9,397 nucleotides of DNA from a bacterium (GTDB taxonomy: Bacteria > Chloroflexota > Dormibacteria > Aeolococcales > Bog-877), in assembly GCA_021798435.1 (NCBI GenBank), contig JAJZGN010000066.1, forward strand, positions 1-9,397, in the 5' to 3' direction. The number at the start of each line of letters is the position of its first letter. Position 1 is the stretch's first letter. Shown one piece after another: positions 1-6,472 of the stretch. Both the position numbers and the translations under genes were made by a program. The notes below the pieces were generated by a model. The model ran no database searches. It was given only the letters and a program-made list of their open reading frames with translations, and had not been told where the DNA came from.

Positions 1-948
1 CCCCAGGGTGCCGCGGATCGACTCCATCGCCCGGCGGTAGGGGGCGATCCCGGAGCCCTCGCCCTCCAGCGCTCCCGCATACAGGAAGTCCAGCTTGAAG
101 TAGGAGACACCGAGGTCGGCGAGCCCATCGAGGCAACCTCGGAGGTGCGCCAGGGCCGCCTCCCGGCCGAGGTCCAGAACCAGGATCTGGCCCTTCCAAT
201 TGCGTCCCGCGTCGAGGTCCGACCGGTACCAGCCCGGATGGCGGCGGGCGGATTCGCTGCCCTCCGCGGCCACGAAGGGAGCCAGCCAGAGTCCTAGCTC
301 CAGTCCCTCAGCCCGAAGCGCTCTGGCCAGCTCCCCGAGATCCCCGAAGCGCTCACGATCCGGCCACCAGTCACCCGTGGCCCGCTGCCAGCCGTCGTCC
401 ACCTGGAACACCGGCAGGGGCACCCCCCGCCGCTTCGCTGACCGCGCCGCGCCCAGGACCGAGGCCGCCGTCACCCGGTCCTTGAGGCAGTATCAGGAGC
501 ACCAGACCGCAGGCAGCGGATCCCGGCCGTAGAGACCGGCTCCGGGGAAGGAGGCGGCCCAGCTCCAAAGGGCCGAGTTTATCTCCGCTCCCTTCTCGGC
601 GAAGCGCACTTGCACCTCGCGGTCCGCGCTGACCTCCAGGCGCTCCTCCCGGAGCTTGGCGCGGATTGAGGGGACCTGGTCCGGCCCGCCGGCGGCGAAG
701 ATCACGATGGGCTCGCCCTCCCCCCGGGCCACGGCCAGGAGGCCCTCACCCTGAAAGCCTTCCGGGGGCGCTGGGCGGCCCGGCCGGTAGCCCATGACCT
801 GGGCGAGGCGGCTCCTGGGCCGGGCCGAGCGGGAGCCGGCGGGGTAGAGCGCGGCCGGGCTCCAGGACTGCCAGCCGAACTCGTACACCTGCGCGGTGCG
901 CGGGTCGCAGTCCAGAACGGCGACCGGGGCGAACTCCCGGCCGGTCAC
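1..948 (-). pseudogene. GH36-type alpha-galactosidase, interrupted by an in-frame TGA and cut by the window edge
   Basis: Alpha-galactosidases of clan GH-D hydrolyse terminal alpha-galactosyl residues from oligosaccharides. Starting from GTG at 946-948, the frame reads 151 residues, including an N-terminal GWQSWSP stretch typical of these enzymes. It ends in AVWCS and then TGA (493-495). The same frame continues without another stop for 164 codons to the window edge, carrying YCLKDRV, QVDDGWQ, GLWLAPF and YFKLDF. The Asp of KLD (codon 88-90) matches the GH36 nucleophile; the acid/base residue would lie outside the window. Family members have Trp at the TGA position (WCSWY), so one base change, TGG to TGA, explains the break. 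The other genes here use TGA as a normal stop. The start lies 13 bp after the HAD gene's stop and is uncertain. It may be a recent pseudogene, a sequencing error or, less likely, a recoded gene. Confidence 0.8.
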
Positions 949-961
949 GTCCTGCCCCGGC

Positions 962-1660
962 TCAGCCGCAGACCAGGGGGAGGATCTCGGTGAAGCTGGT
1001 GATGGACTCACCCTCCCAGAGCTGGTCGGGGTCGTACCGCATGTGCTCAAGCGCTAGGTGGTTCCCGTACAGGATCCGGCGGGCAGCCAGCCCCACCGCC
1101 TCGGCCCCGGTCAGCTCCTGGCTGCCGCCGTCGCCGACGTAGAGGCACTCCTCCGCGTCCCGGCCCAGAAGGGAGAGCGCCTTGCGATATAGCTCGGGGT
1201 CCGGCTTCCGGCGGCCCTCCACCCAGGAGAAGAGCGGCGCCTGCACCGGCCGGCTCCAGCCCAGCTCCGGCCAGAGACGCGGAGTCTCGGCGGAGCAGTC
1301 GGTGATCAGCCCCACCGAGACCCCGCGGTCCCGCAGGGTGGCCAGAAGCGACGGCACCTCCGGGCGCGGGCGGCTCAACACCTCCCGGAACTGGGCGATC
1401 CGCAGCTGCGCGGCCCGGGCGAGGGCGCAGTCCGAGGGCTCGTGGCCCACCTGGAGGCAGAGGGCCCGGAGCATCGGGGCCACGTCGCCCAGCCGCCCGG
1501 TGGCGCGCTCGGTGTAGGTGGACTCCATCAGCTCCAGGAAGGGCCCCAGGGGGACCTCCAGCGCCTCCCCGAGCTCCCGCGCCCGGAGGTCCGCCTCCTT
1601 CGAGGTCCAGCCGTCTATGAGCGTGCCGTAGAGATCGAAGATCACTCCCCGGTACGGCAC
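962..1660 (-). CDS. HAD-superfamily hydrolase (haloacid dehalogenase-like, subfamily I)
   Basis: This 232-residue protein has all four HAD motifs. Motif I is FDLYGTLID with nucleophile D9, motif II is LITD with T120, motif III is the Lys of RRKPDP (K152), and motif IV is YVGDGGSQE with D177. A helical cap sits between motifs I and II (about 15-95), as in subfamily I. The second motif I Asp, the general acid/base of HAD phosphatases, is Tyr (Y11), as in L-2-haloacid dehalogenases. The reaction may therefore be dehalogenase-like or another non-classical HAD chemistry; the substrate cannot be inferred. The start is GTG at 1658-1660 with a GGAG about 4 bases upstream. It begins 9 bp after the MogA-like gene's stop, consistent with cotranscription. 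Its stop is TGA. Confidence 0.88.
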   Translation of the reverse strand: MPYRGVIFDLYGTLIDGWTSKEADLRARELGEALEVPLGPFLELMESTYTERATGRLGDVAPMLRALCLQVGHEPSDCALARAAQLRIAQFREVLSRPRPEVPSLLATLRDRGVSVGLITDCSAETPRLWPELGWSRPVQAPLFSWVEGRRKPDPELYRKALSLLGRDAEECLYVGDGGSQELTGAEAVGLAARRILYGNHLALEHMRYDPDQLWEGESITSFTEILPLVCG

Positions 1661-1669
1661 AGCTCCAGT

Positions 1670-2233
1670 CTAGTGGGGAGCGCCGGCGCCTCCCCGGTGG
1701 CCCAGGTCGGTGCTGGCCGAGGGCAGTCCGGCCACCATCTCCAGGGCGTGGGGGAGAGCCGGCCAGACCGCTTCCAGGCTCTCTTGGGCGGCCTTCAGCG
1801 CGCCGGGGAGGGCGAGGATCAGGGTGGGGCCGAGGACCACCGCCACCTGGCGGGAGAGCATGGCGTGGGGGGTGTGGGCCGCCCCCTCGCGGCGCATCGC
1901 CTCTGCCATGCCCGGAACCACGTAGTCGGCCAGCGCCAGCACCGCCTCGGGGGTGCGGTCCCGGGGGTGGAGTCCGGTGCCGCCGGTGCAGAGCACCAGC
2001 GCCGGCCGGAGCTCCTTGACCGTGGCCCTCAGCCAGCCCTCCACCTCGCCGGGCTCGTCCGGGAGCAGCCCCCTCAGCTCCACCACGGCGGGCAGGTCGG
2101 CGATGCGCCGGGCCAGGTAGTCGCCACTCTGGTCCTCGCGCTCCCCCCTGGAGCCAAGATCGCTCACGGTAAGGATGGCGACTCGCCAGCGACCCTCGAC
2201 CGAAGGGGACTCGCACCGGTCTGCAGCGCTCAT
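1670..2233 (-). CDS. mog: MogA/MoaB-family molybdenum cofactor biosynthesis protein
   Basis: Proteins of this family adenylylate molybdopterin, preparing it for molybdate insertion in the cytoplasm. The 187-residue product shows the fold's signatures: AILTVSD near residue 19, the MPT-binding TGGTG (83-87) followed by RDRTPEA (91-97), VPGMAEAMR (106-114) and ALPGALKA (141-148), where family members usually have NLPG(S/N)PKA. The length is slightly above the usual 165-180 because of a short N-terminal tail. The frame is open further upstream, but ATG at 2231-2233 is chosen for its strong GAGGAGGTG ribosome site with 5-base spacing. It overlaps the dCMP deaminase stop as ATGA. No other molybdenum cofactor genes or molybdoenzymes are in the window. 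MogA and MoaB cannot be told apart from sequence alone. Confidence 0.9.
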   Translation of the reverse strand: MSAADRCESPSVEGRWRVAILTVSDLGSRGEREDQSGDYLARRIADLPAVVELRGLLPDEPGEVEGWLRATVKELRPALVLCTGGTGLHPRDRTPEAVLALADYVVPGMAEAMRREGAAHTPHAMLSRQVAVVLGPTLILALPGALKAAQESLEAVWPALPHALEMVAGLPSASTDLGHRGGAGAPH

Positions 2234-2811
2234 CGCGGCACCTCCTCGCCCATCGTGCTCAGCATCCGGAAGAGCCGGTTTCGGGCCAGCGTCAGGTGGG
2301 AGAACTCCACGAAGCGGGAGCGCAGGTTCGCGTACTGGCTGGCCAGGGCCGGATCCTGCTCGGCGCCGAAAGGGACCCACTCACTGAGGTAGTGGATGGC
2401 GACGATCCCTGCCTGAAGGCTCTCCTTGACGCATCCAAAACAGGGCCGCATGGTGGTGTAGAGGGTCGCGCCCAGCGTCGACTGGCCGAAGCGGGCGGCG
2501 GCCAGAAGGGAGTTCTGCTCGGCGTGAACGCAGATGCACAGGTCATAGCCCCGTCCCGCCGAGTACTCTTCCTGGTCACGGTGCGCACAGCGGTGGCAGC
2601 CTCCCTCGGAGCAGTTGGGCATGCCGATCGGGGTGCCGTTGTACCCGGTGCTGAGGACCCGGTCGTCGCGCACCACGATGGCCCCGACTCGCCGACCGAG
2701 GCAGTCGGCCCGCGCCCTGGCGGCGAGCGCCAGGAGCGCGAAGTACTCCTGCTTCCCCGGCCGGTCCTCTGGGTTCCACCTCGTCGTGCCCTCGTCAACC
2801 GGCTCACTCAC
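2230..2811 (-). CDS. dCMP deaminase (cytidine/deoxycytidylate deaminase family)
   Basis: The enzyme deaminates dCMP to dUMP, the substrate of thymidylate synthase. The 193-residue protein has the zinc-binding catalytic HAE (96-98, in CVHAEQNS) and PCFGC (123-127). It also has the dCMP-deaminase features VGAIVVRDDRVLSTGYNGTP (42-61) and the Cys/His-rich CSEGGCHRCAH (67-77), which in dCMP deaminases can contribute a structural zinc site. The roughly 35-residue C-terminal tail after the core lacks a motif I recognise. The start is GTG at 2809-2811 without a good ribosome site, preceded by a 57-bp gap after the methyltransferase. Its TGA stop overlaps the ATG of the MogA-like gene. The family is clear; a ComEB-like label would be reasonable, but the exact orthology is unproven. 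Confidence 0.93.
   Translation of the reverse strand: MSEPVDEGTTRWNPEDRPGKQEYFALLALAARARADCLGRRVGAIVVRDDRVLSTGYNGTPIGMPNCSEGGCHRCAHRDQEEYSAGRGYDLCICVHAEQNSLLAAARFGQSTLGATLYTTMRPCFGCVKESLQAGIVAIHYLSEWVPFGAEQDPALASQYANLRSRFVEFSHLTLARNRLFRMLSTMGEEVPR
2239..2247 (-). promoter_or_regulatory. Strong ribosome binding site of the MogA-like gene
   Basis: GAGGAGGTG on the minus strand lies 5 bases before ATG 2231-2233. It sits inside the 3' end of the dCMP deaminase gene and decides the start of the downstream gene against longer in-frame alternatives. Together with the ATGA overlap it suggests translational coupling. Confidence 0.75.
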
Positions 2812-2868
2812 CAGGGCAGTGTGCCACCGGGGCCCAAGCTGGCGCCTCCACCGCCGGGGGATGCGGGC

Positions 2869-3693
2869 TCATGGGCGCTGCGCCACCAGGGTATAAAGGA
2901 GAGGCACGAGGCCCCCTCCCAGCCGCAATCGATGCCGTCCATCGGGGTCGGCGGGGCCAAGGTCTCCCCGGTGATCGCAGGGGGAGTCGGTCCTCTCCGC
3001 CAGCCTGCGGATCTCGAAGCCGGCGTCGATGGCGGCGCTGACCACCTCCCCCAGACCGTGGGAGTACGCAACTGTGACGGTGGAGTCCACGGGAGCTGTT
3101 CGGTCGGTGTAGCTCCCGGGGCTGTCGGAGACGTGCGGGCCGTCGAAGTTGTAGGGGATGTCCAACACCAGGGGGTCGACGGTGTCGATCATCGCCTGGA
3201 GCGGATGCATCTCAACCAGCACCAGGCTGCCCCCCGGCCGGAGCAGCCCAAAGGCGGCGCGCATCCAGGCGCCGACATCCTCGATCCAGCAGAGCACCCC
3301 GATAGTCGCGTAGGCGAGGTCGAAGCGCTGGTGCAGCCGGGCCGGGGGATCGCACACCTCGCTCCGCACCAGGTCGAGTCGCACGGCGCGGCGGCGGGCC
3401 AGGTCGGCCGCCTTGGCGAGGGCGACCGGTGAGAAGTCCAGCCCGGTCACCACCGCTCCCATCCGGGCGGGGCTTATCGAGTCGAAGCCGATGTGGCATT
3501 GGAGGTGGATCACCTCAAGGCCGCTGACGTCCCCCACCGCCCAGCCGAGCGCCTCCAGCTCCACCTCGGTGAGCGAGGAGGCGCCGGCGACGAGCGCTCG
3601 CGAGTCGTAGAGCCGGTCCTGCCCATGGATCCGGGCCCGGTCGTCCCAGTTCCGCCGGTTCAGCTCCAGGGGGCTGGGGGCGGGCAGATCCAT
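2869..3693 (-). CDS. Class I SAM-dependent methyltransferase
   Basis: This 274-residue protein has a Rossmann-type methyltransferase core. Motif I is unusual but typical of one subfamily: VIHLQCHIGFDSISPARMGA (61-80), then VTGLDFS (82-88), where the Asp should contact the SAM ribose. Post-motif elements include FDLAYATIGVLCWIEDV (124-140) and LLRPGGSLVLVEMHP (150-164). The C-terminus LGGGLVPLLYTLVAQRP closes the sheet in the way this family usually does. The substrate is unknown; many relatives are annotated only as small-molecule methyltransferases. ATG at 3691-3693 lies 10 bp after the isochorismatase-like gene's stop. The only clear purine-rich stretches upstream are a GGAG about 14 bases away and an AGAGG abutting the start, so initiation may rely on coupling. 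Confidence 0.9.
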   Translation of the reverse strand: MDLPAPSPLELNRRNWDDRARIHGQDRLYDSRALVAGASSLTEVELEALGWAVGDVSGLEVIHLQCHIGFDSISPARMGAVVTGLDFSPVALAKAADLARRRAVRLDLVRSEVCDPPARLHQRFDLAYATIGVLCWIEDVGAWMRAAFGLLRPGGSLVLVEMHPLQAMIDTVDPLVLDIPYNFDGPHVSDSPGSYTDRTAPVDSTVTVAYSHGLGEVVSAAIDAGFEIRRLAERTDSPCDHRGDLGPADPDGRHRLRLGGGLVPLLYTLVAQRP

Positions 3694-3703
3694 CCTCTTC
3701 GCC

Positions 3704-4261
3704 CTACTCCAACTCCGCGAGCAGTTGCTCGGTGTCCACCACCTGACAGAACTCGTCGTGCAGGCTGGCGGCGGTGCGGCGGGCCACCTCGTCGGCGGGG
3801 ATCGTGGTCCCATCGGGGCCCCGGCGGTCGAAGGCGCGGGTGGCGTCGAGCACCAGGTCGGCCTCGTACCCCAGGTCACCCGCCATCCGGGCGGTGGTCT
3901 CGCAGCAATGGTCGGTGGCGATCCCGCATATGGCCAGGCGGGAGATCCCCTGCTCCTGCAGCCAGCGGTCCAGGTCCGGCCGGCCGTAGAAGGCCGAGTG
4001 GACCTTCTTGGTCACCAGGAGGTCGGGCTCCCCCGCGACCTTGAGCCGGTTCCCCTCCGTTCCCTGGGCGAGCGGGGAGCCCTCCTCGTCTGAGTCGTGG
4101 CGGACGAAGACCACTGGCAGCCCCCGCCTCCTCCAGGCCCCGAGGAGCCGGTCGATGTTCTGCTCCATATCCGGGTTGCCAGGACGGCCCCAGCTCGGGT
4201 CGTCGAAGCCCGCCTGGACGTCGATGACGACGAGCGCCTTGCCGGCTGGCGAGGCCGCCAT
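3704..4261 (-). CDS. Isochorismatase-family cysteine hydrolase
   Basis: The 185-residue protein is a single-domain member of the isochorismatase-like family, whose enzymes hydrolyse amides or vinyl ethers such as nicotinamide, ureido groups and isochorismate. The catalytic triad is visible: D14 in ALVVIDVQ, a Lys in VTKKVHSAF (K85 or K86) and C119 in GIATDHCCETTAR, followed by a second Cys. ADLVLDATRAFD (135-146) is the usual strand after the nucleophile. The specific substrate cannot be assigned; DHCCETTAR resembles uncharacterised relatives more than nicotinamidases. ATG at 4259-4261 begins 4 bp after the pckA TAG stop, with a GGGAGG/GGGAG tract directly upstream, strongly suggesting cotranscription with pckA. 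Confidence 0.92.
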   Translation of the reverse strand: MAASPAGKALVVIDVQAGFDDPSWGRPGNPDMEQNIDRLLGAWRRRGLPVVFVRHDSDEEGSPLAQGTEGNRLKVAGEPDLLVTKKVHSAFYGRPDLDRWLQEQGISRLAICGIATDHCCETTARMAGDLGYEADLVLDATRAFDRRGPDGTTIPADEVARRTAASLHDEFCQVVDTEQLLAELE

Positions 4262-4265
4262 CTCC

Positions 4266-5825
4266 CTACCTCCCGACCACGCCGGCGATGAGCTCTCGGT
4301 CCAGCCCGGGGAATTTGCCGAGATATTCCCGCCGCTCCCGGCGCAGCCTCTCCACTATCGACCGGTACTCCTCGAGCCGCCCCTGGCGCTGGTAGAGCAG
4401 CCGGGGCTGGAGCAGCTCCTCGTCGTCGATGCCGGGGACGGAGCTCGCCACCTCGTAGCCGAAGTCGGGGTCCGTCTCCCAGGCGATGGTCCCCTCGGCG
4501 ATCGCCTTCACCACCGCGGAGGAGTGGGGGATGCGCACCTTCTTGGCCCCGGGCTGGCCAGCGTCCCCTCCCACCGAGCCGGTGTTGAGGAGAAAGACCT
4601 GGAAGCCACCGCTGGCGTGGAGCTCCTTGAAGCGGTTGCCCTGCTGGGCGTGGAGGAGCGGGAAGAAGGGGTTGGTTCCCGGCACCCGCAGCGCCCGGCC
4701 GGCCTCCGCGGCTCCCCCGGCGGCGGTTCCCTTGGTCTCGCCCAGCATGAAGTAGCCGGCGGCCTGCTCCAACGGCAGCCGGGCCACCGCGGGGATGATC
4801 CCGTCGTTGCGGTTGAGGATCAAAAGGCTGCTCACCGGCGGGGCCAGGCGCGCGTCCTGGGACCAGCCCAGGGCGGACATGGGGAAGACCGCTCGCCCGT
4901 TCTGGGTGTAGGTCTCGTCGAAGAAGTCCACAGGCCCCCCCACCTCCTTCTGGGAGACGTTCTCCAGGTAGGCCACCTCGGAGGTGACGGCACCGTAGAT
5001 GGTGGGCTCGTCCTCCTTGGAGAGGGCGTAGGTCTTGGCGAAGCAGCCGTTCTCGGTGCCGTAGACCCTCCCGTCGGGCATCAGGGCCACGAAGTCGTCC
5101 TGGACCGGCTTGCTGTCGTTCTGGCGGGTGAAGGTGGTGGTGGTCTTTCCCGTCCCGGAAAGCCCCACGATCAGCAGGGTGCGCTCCCCCTCGGCGGTGG
5201 GGATCACCTTGCAGCCCGCGTGGAGGGCCAGCCCGCCGCGCTCGTAGACCAGCCGGTTCCACATGCGCAGCAGTCCCTTCTTGGACTCCCCGAAGTAGTC
5301 GGAGTTCAAGACCCGGGTCAGGCCACTCTCCAGGTCCACCGCGATGAGCCGGCTCTGGGGGTAGCCATCAGCCTCCAGCTCCGGGGTGTAGACCAGGGTG
5401 AACCAGGGCTCGAAGTCGGGCCCGGGATCACCGTCCCTGAAGAGGAGGTGGTCCTGCATCCCGGCGATGTTGGCGTGGGCCTGGTCCATCACCAGCCGGG
5501 CCGGGCAGCGGAACTCCTCGTCGTTGCCGATGTAGCCGTCGATCACCAGCACCTCGCGGTCGCGCAGGTAGCGGTCCTGCAGCTCGCTGACCCGCTCCCA
5601 TTCGGTGCGGGAGATGGTCTTGCTGGAGGTGATCGAGGGATCGTCGGAGACGATGTAGGTGGACTCGGTGCTCCGAGCCAGCACCTTGGTCTGGACGTTG
5701 TAGTTGTCGTAGGCGGTGAGCCGGGCGCTGGGCATCGCCGCCGTCATCCGGCGCAGCTCCGCCTGGGGGGGGTTGTGGGTGACCTTCCTCGCGGTGGGGA
5801 CGTACCGGCTGGCAAGCTGGCTCAT
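4266..5825 (-). CDS. pckA: Phosphoenolpyruvate carboxykinase (ATP-type), divergent subfamily
   Basis: The enzyme converts oxaloacetate plus ATP to phosphoenolpyruvate, CO2 and ADP, the entry step of gluconeogenesis. The 519-residue length fits ATP-type enzymes. Visible residues by motif comparison are R51 (replacing the RSPKDK loop with ARSTEST), Y177 and K182/K183 in YFGESKKG, H202 in ALHAGC, the P-loop GLSGTGKT (221-228), the metal-binding DD (243-244) and R311 before the VFP. The catalytic set thus appears intact. However, the family's GYTAK-AGTE segment is replaced by LGETKGTAAGG (361-371), and NTGW-GG by NTGSVGG. The frame is open upstream to 6062, but ATG at 5823-5825 gives the expected N-terminus, with a GGAGG 11 bases upstream. 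It is the first gene of the minus-strand cluster and divergent from the CBS gene. Confidence 0.93.
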   Translation of the reverse strand: MSQLASRYVPTARKVTHNPPQAELRRMTAAMPSARLTAYDNYNVQTKVLARSTESTYIVSDDPSITSSKTISRTEWERVSELQDRYLRDREVLVIDGYIGNDEEFRCPARLVMDQAHANIAGMQDHLLFRDGDPGPDFEPWFTLVYTPELEADGYPQSRLIAVDLESGLTRVLNSDYFGESKKGLLRMWNRLVYERGGLALHAGCKVIPTAEGERTLLIVGLSGTGKTTTTFTRQNDSKPVQDDFVALMPDGRVYGTENGCFAKTYALSKEDEPTIYGAVTSEVAYLENVSQKEVGGPVDFFDETYTQNGRAVFPMSALGWSQDARLAPPVSSLLILNRNDGIIPAVARLPLEQAAGYFMLGETKGTAAGGAAEAGRALRVPGTNPFFPLLHAQQGNRFKELHASGGFQVFLLNTGSVGGDAGQPGAKKVRIPHSSAVVKAIAEGTIAWETDPDFGYEVASSVPGIDDEELLQPRLLYQRQGRLEEYRSIVERLRRERREYLGKFPGLDRELIAGVVGR

Positions 5826-5973
5826 GGGCGCCTTCGCCTCCTCATCTCCGCTCGAACTCTCGGCCGGCAGGGTACCGCAGCGGGCCGGGTTCCCGGGCAT
5901 CGGGATCGCGGGCCGCCCTCTCAGGCCGAGGGGGCCATGTACGATGCTGCCACGCAAGACCCAGGAGGTGTGG
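5826..5973. promoter_or_regulatory. Divergent intergenic region between pckA and the CBS gene
   Basis: This 148-bp region must hold promoters for both divergent genes. On the plus strand TACGAT (5940-5945) is a possible -10 box, without a convincing -35. A small inverted repeat TCCCG-N5-CGGGA lies at 5891-5905 and could be an operator or chance in GC-rich DNA. No RNA gene is apparent. Confidence 0.4.
5963..5970 (+). promoter_or_regulatory. Ribosome binding site of the CBS-zinc ribbon gene
   Basis: AGGAGGTG lies 3 bases before ATG 5974-5976 (the AGGAGG core is 5 bases away) and closely matches the complement of the 16S rRNA 3' end. It decides the start against in-frame ATG codons further upstream such as 5944. 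Confidence 0.75.
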
Positions 5974-6468
5974 ATGGCGCGAGCGGCTGCGGATGGAGTT
6001 GGTGCCACGGTGGGGGCGGTCATGACCCGGGCGGTCATCACCACCAGCCCCGAGGCCACCATCGAGGAGGTGGCCGAGATCCTGAGCCGCCATCACATCA
6101 CCGGGGTGCCGGTGGTGGACGACCACCAGCGGGTGGCCGGGGTGGTCAGCGAGATGGACGTGGTGACCAAGTCTGGCCGGCTGGTCAAGGACATCATGAC
6201 CCCCGAACCGGCCACCGTGGGGGAGGACGTCCCACTCCACGAGGTGGCGGACCTCCTGATGGGTCGCCGGATCCGGCGCCTCCCCGTGGTCCGCCACGGC
6301 AAGCTGGTGGGCCTCATCTCCCGCACCGACCTGGTCCTCTTCTTCGCCCGACATCAGTGGGCCTGCGCCGCCTGCGGCGCCACCCAGCGCGGCCTGCAGC
6401 CCCCGGCGGCCTGCCCGGCCTGCGGGCGAGAGGGCTTCACCCTGGAGGCCGCGCCCCACGGGATGTGA
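5974..6468 (+). CDS. CBS-pair protein with C-terminal zinc ribbon
   Basis: This 164-residue cytoplasmic protein has two CBS motifs, at about residues 16-68 (VMTRAVITTSPEATI through SEMDVV) and 74-126 (IMTPEPATVGEDVPL through SRTDLVL). Such pairs usually bind adenosine nucleotides (AMP, ADP, ATP) or SAM and act as energy or metabolite sensors. The tail has C131-x2-C134-x12-C147-x2-C150, a rubredoxin-like zinc ribbon that may mediate protein or nucleic acid contacts. No catalytic or membrane domain is attached, so it probably acts on a partner. The start is set by the strong ribosome site. It is divergent from pckA, and its TGA stop is only 4 bp from the stop of glpX on the other strand. A link to control of these two gluconeogenic genes is inferred from position only. 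Confidence 0.92.
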   Translation: MARAAADGVGATVGAVMTRAVITTSPEATIEEVAEILSRHHITGVPVVDDHQRVAGVVSEMDVVTKSGRLVKDIMTPEPATVGEDVPLHEVADLLMGRRIRRLPVVRHGKLVGLISRTDLVLFFARHQWACAACGATQRGLQPPAACPACGREGFTLEAAPHGM

Positions 6469-6472
6469 CCGC

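Noticed and set aside
493..495. UGA reassigned to Trp throughout the genome.
   Set aside because: Six genes in the window terminate at TGA exactly where their families end, and Trp is encoded by TGG elsewhere.
493..495. Selenocysteine at the TGA.
   Set aside because: The replaced residue is a conserved Trp, not Cys, and the downstream hairpin is weak evidence in such GC-rich DNA.
1047..2216. A 389-codon minus-strand frame over the MogA-like and HAD genes.
   Set aside because: Its Gly/Arg/Pro-rich product has no recognisable domain, while the overlapping frames encode clear conserved proteins.
2812..2868. Terminator or promoter between the methyltransferase and dCMP deaminase genes.
   Set aside because: No stable stem with a T-tract and no plausible -10/-35 pair was seen in the 57-bp gap.
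2869..3071. Possible frameshift near the methyltransferase C-terminus, because the segment after residue 235 looked atypical.
   Set aside because: The frame regains the family's LGGGLVPLLYTLVA ending, so the protein is intact.
2296..3432. A 378-codon plus-strand frame, with another at 1442-2392.
   Set aside because: Both are antisense to dCMP deaminase, methyltransferase, MogA or HAD genes and show no family motifs.
5826..6062. N-terminal extension of pckA up to 6062.
   Set aside because: It would overlap the divergent CBS gene and adds sequence unlike PEPCK; ATG 5825 gives the expected N-terminus.
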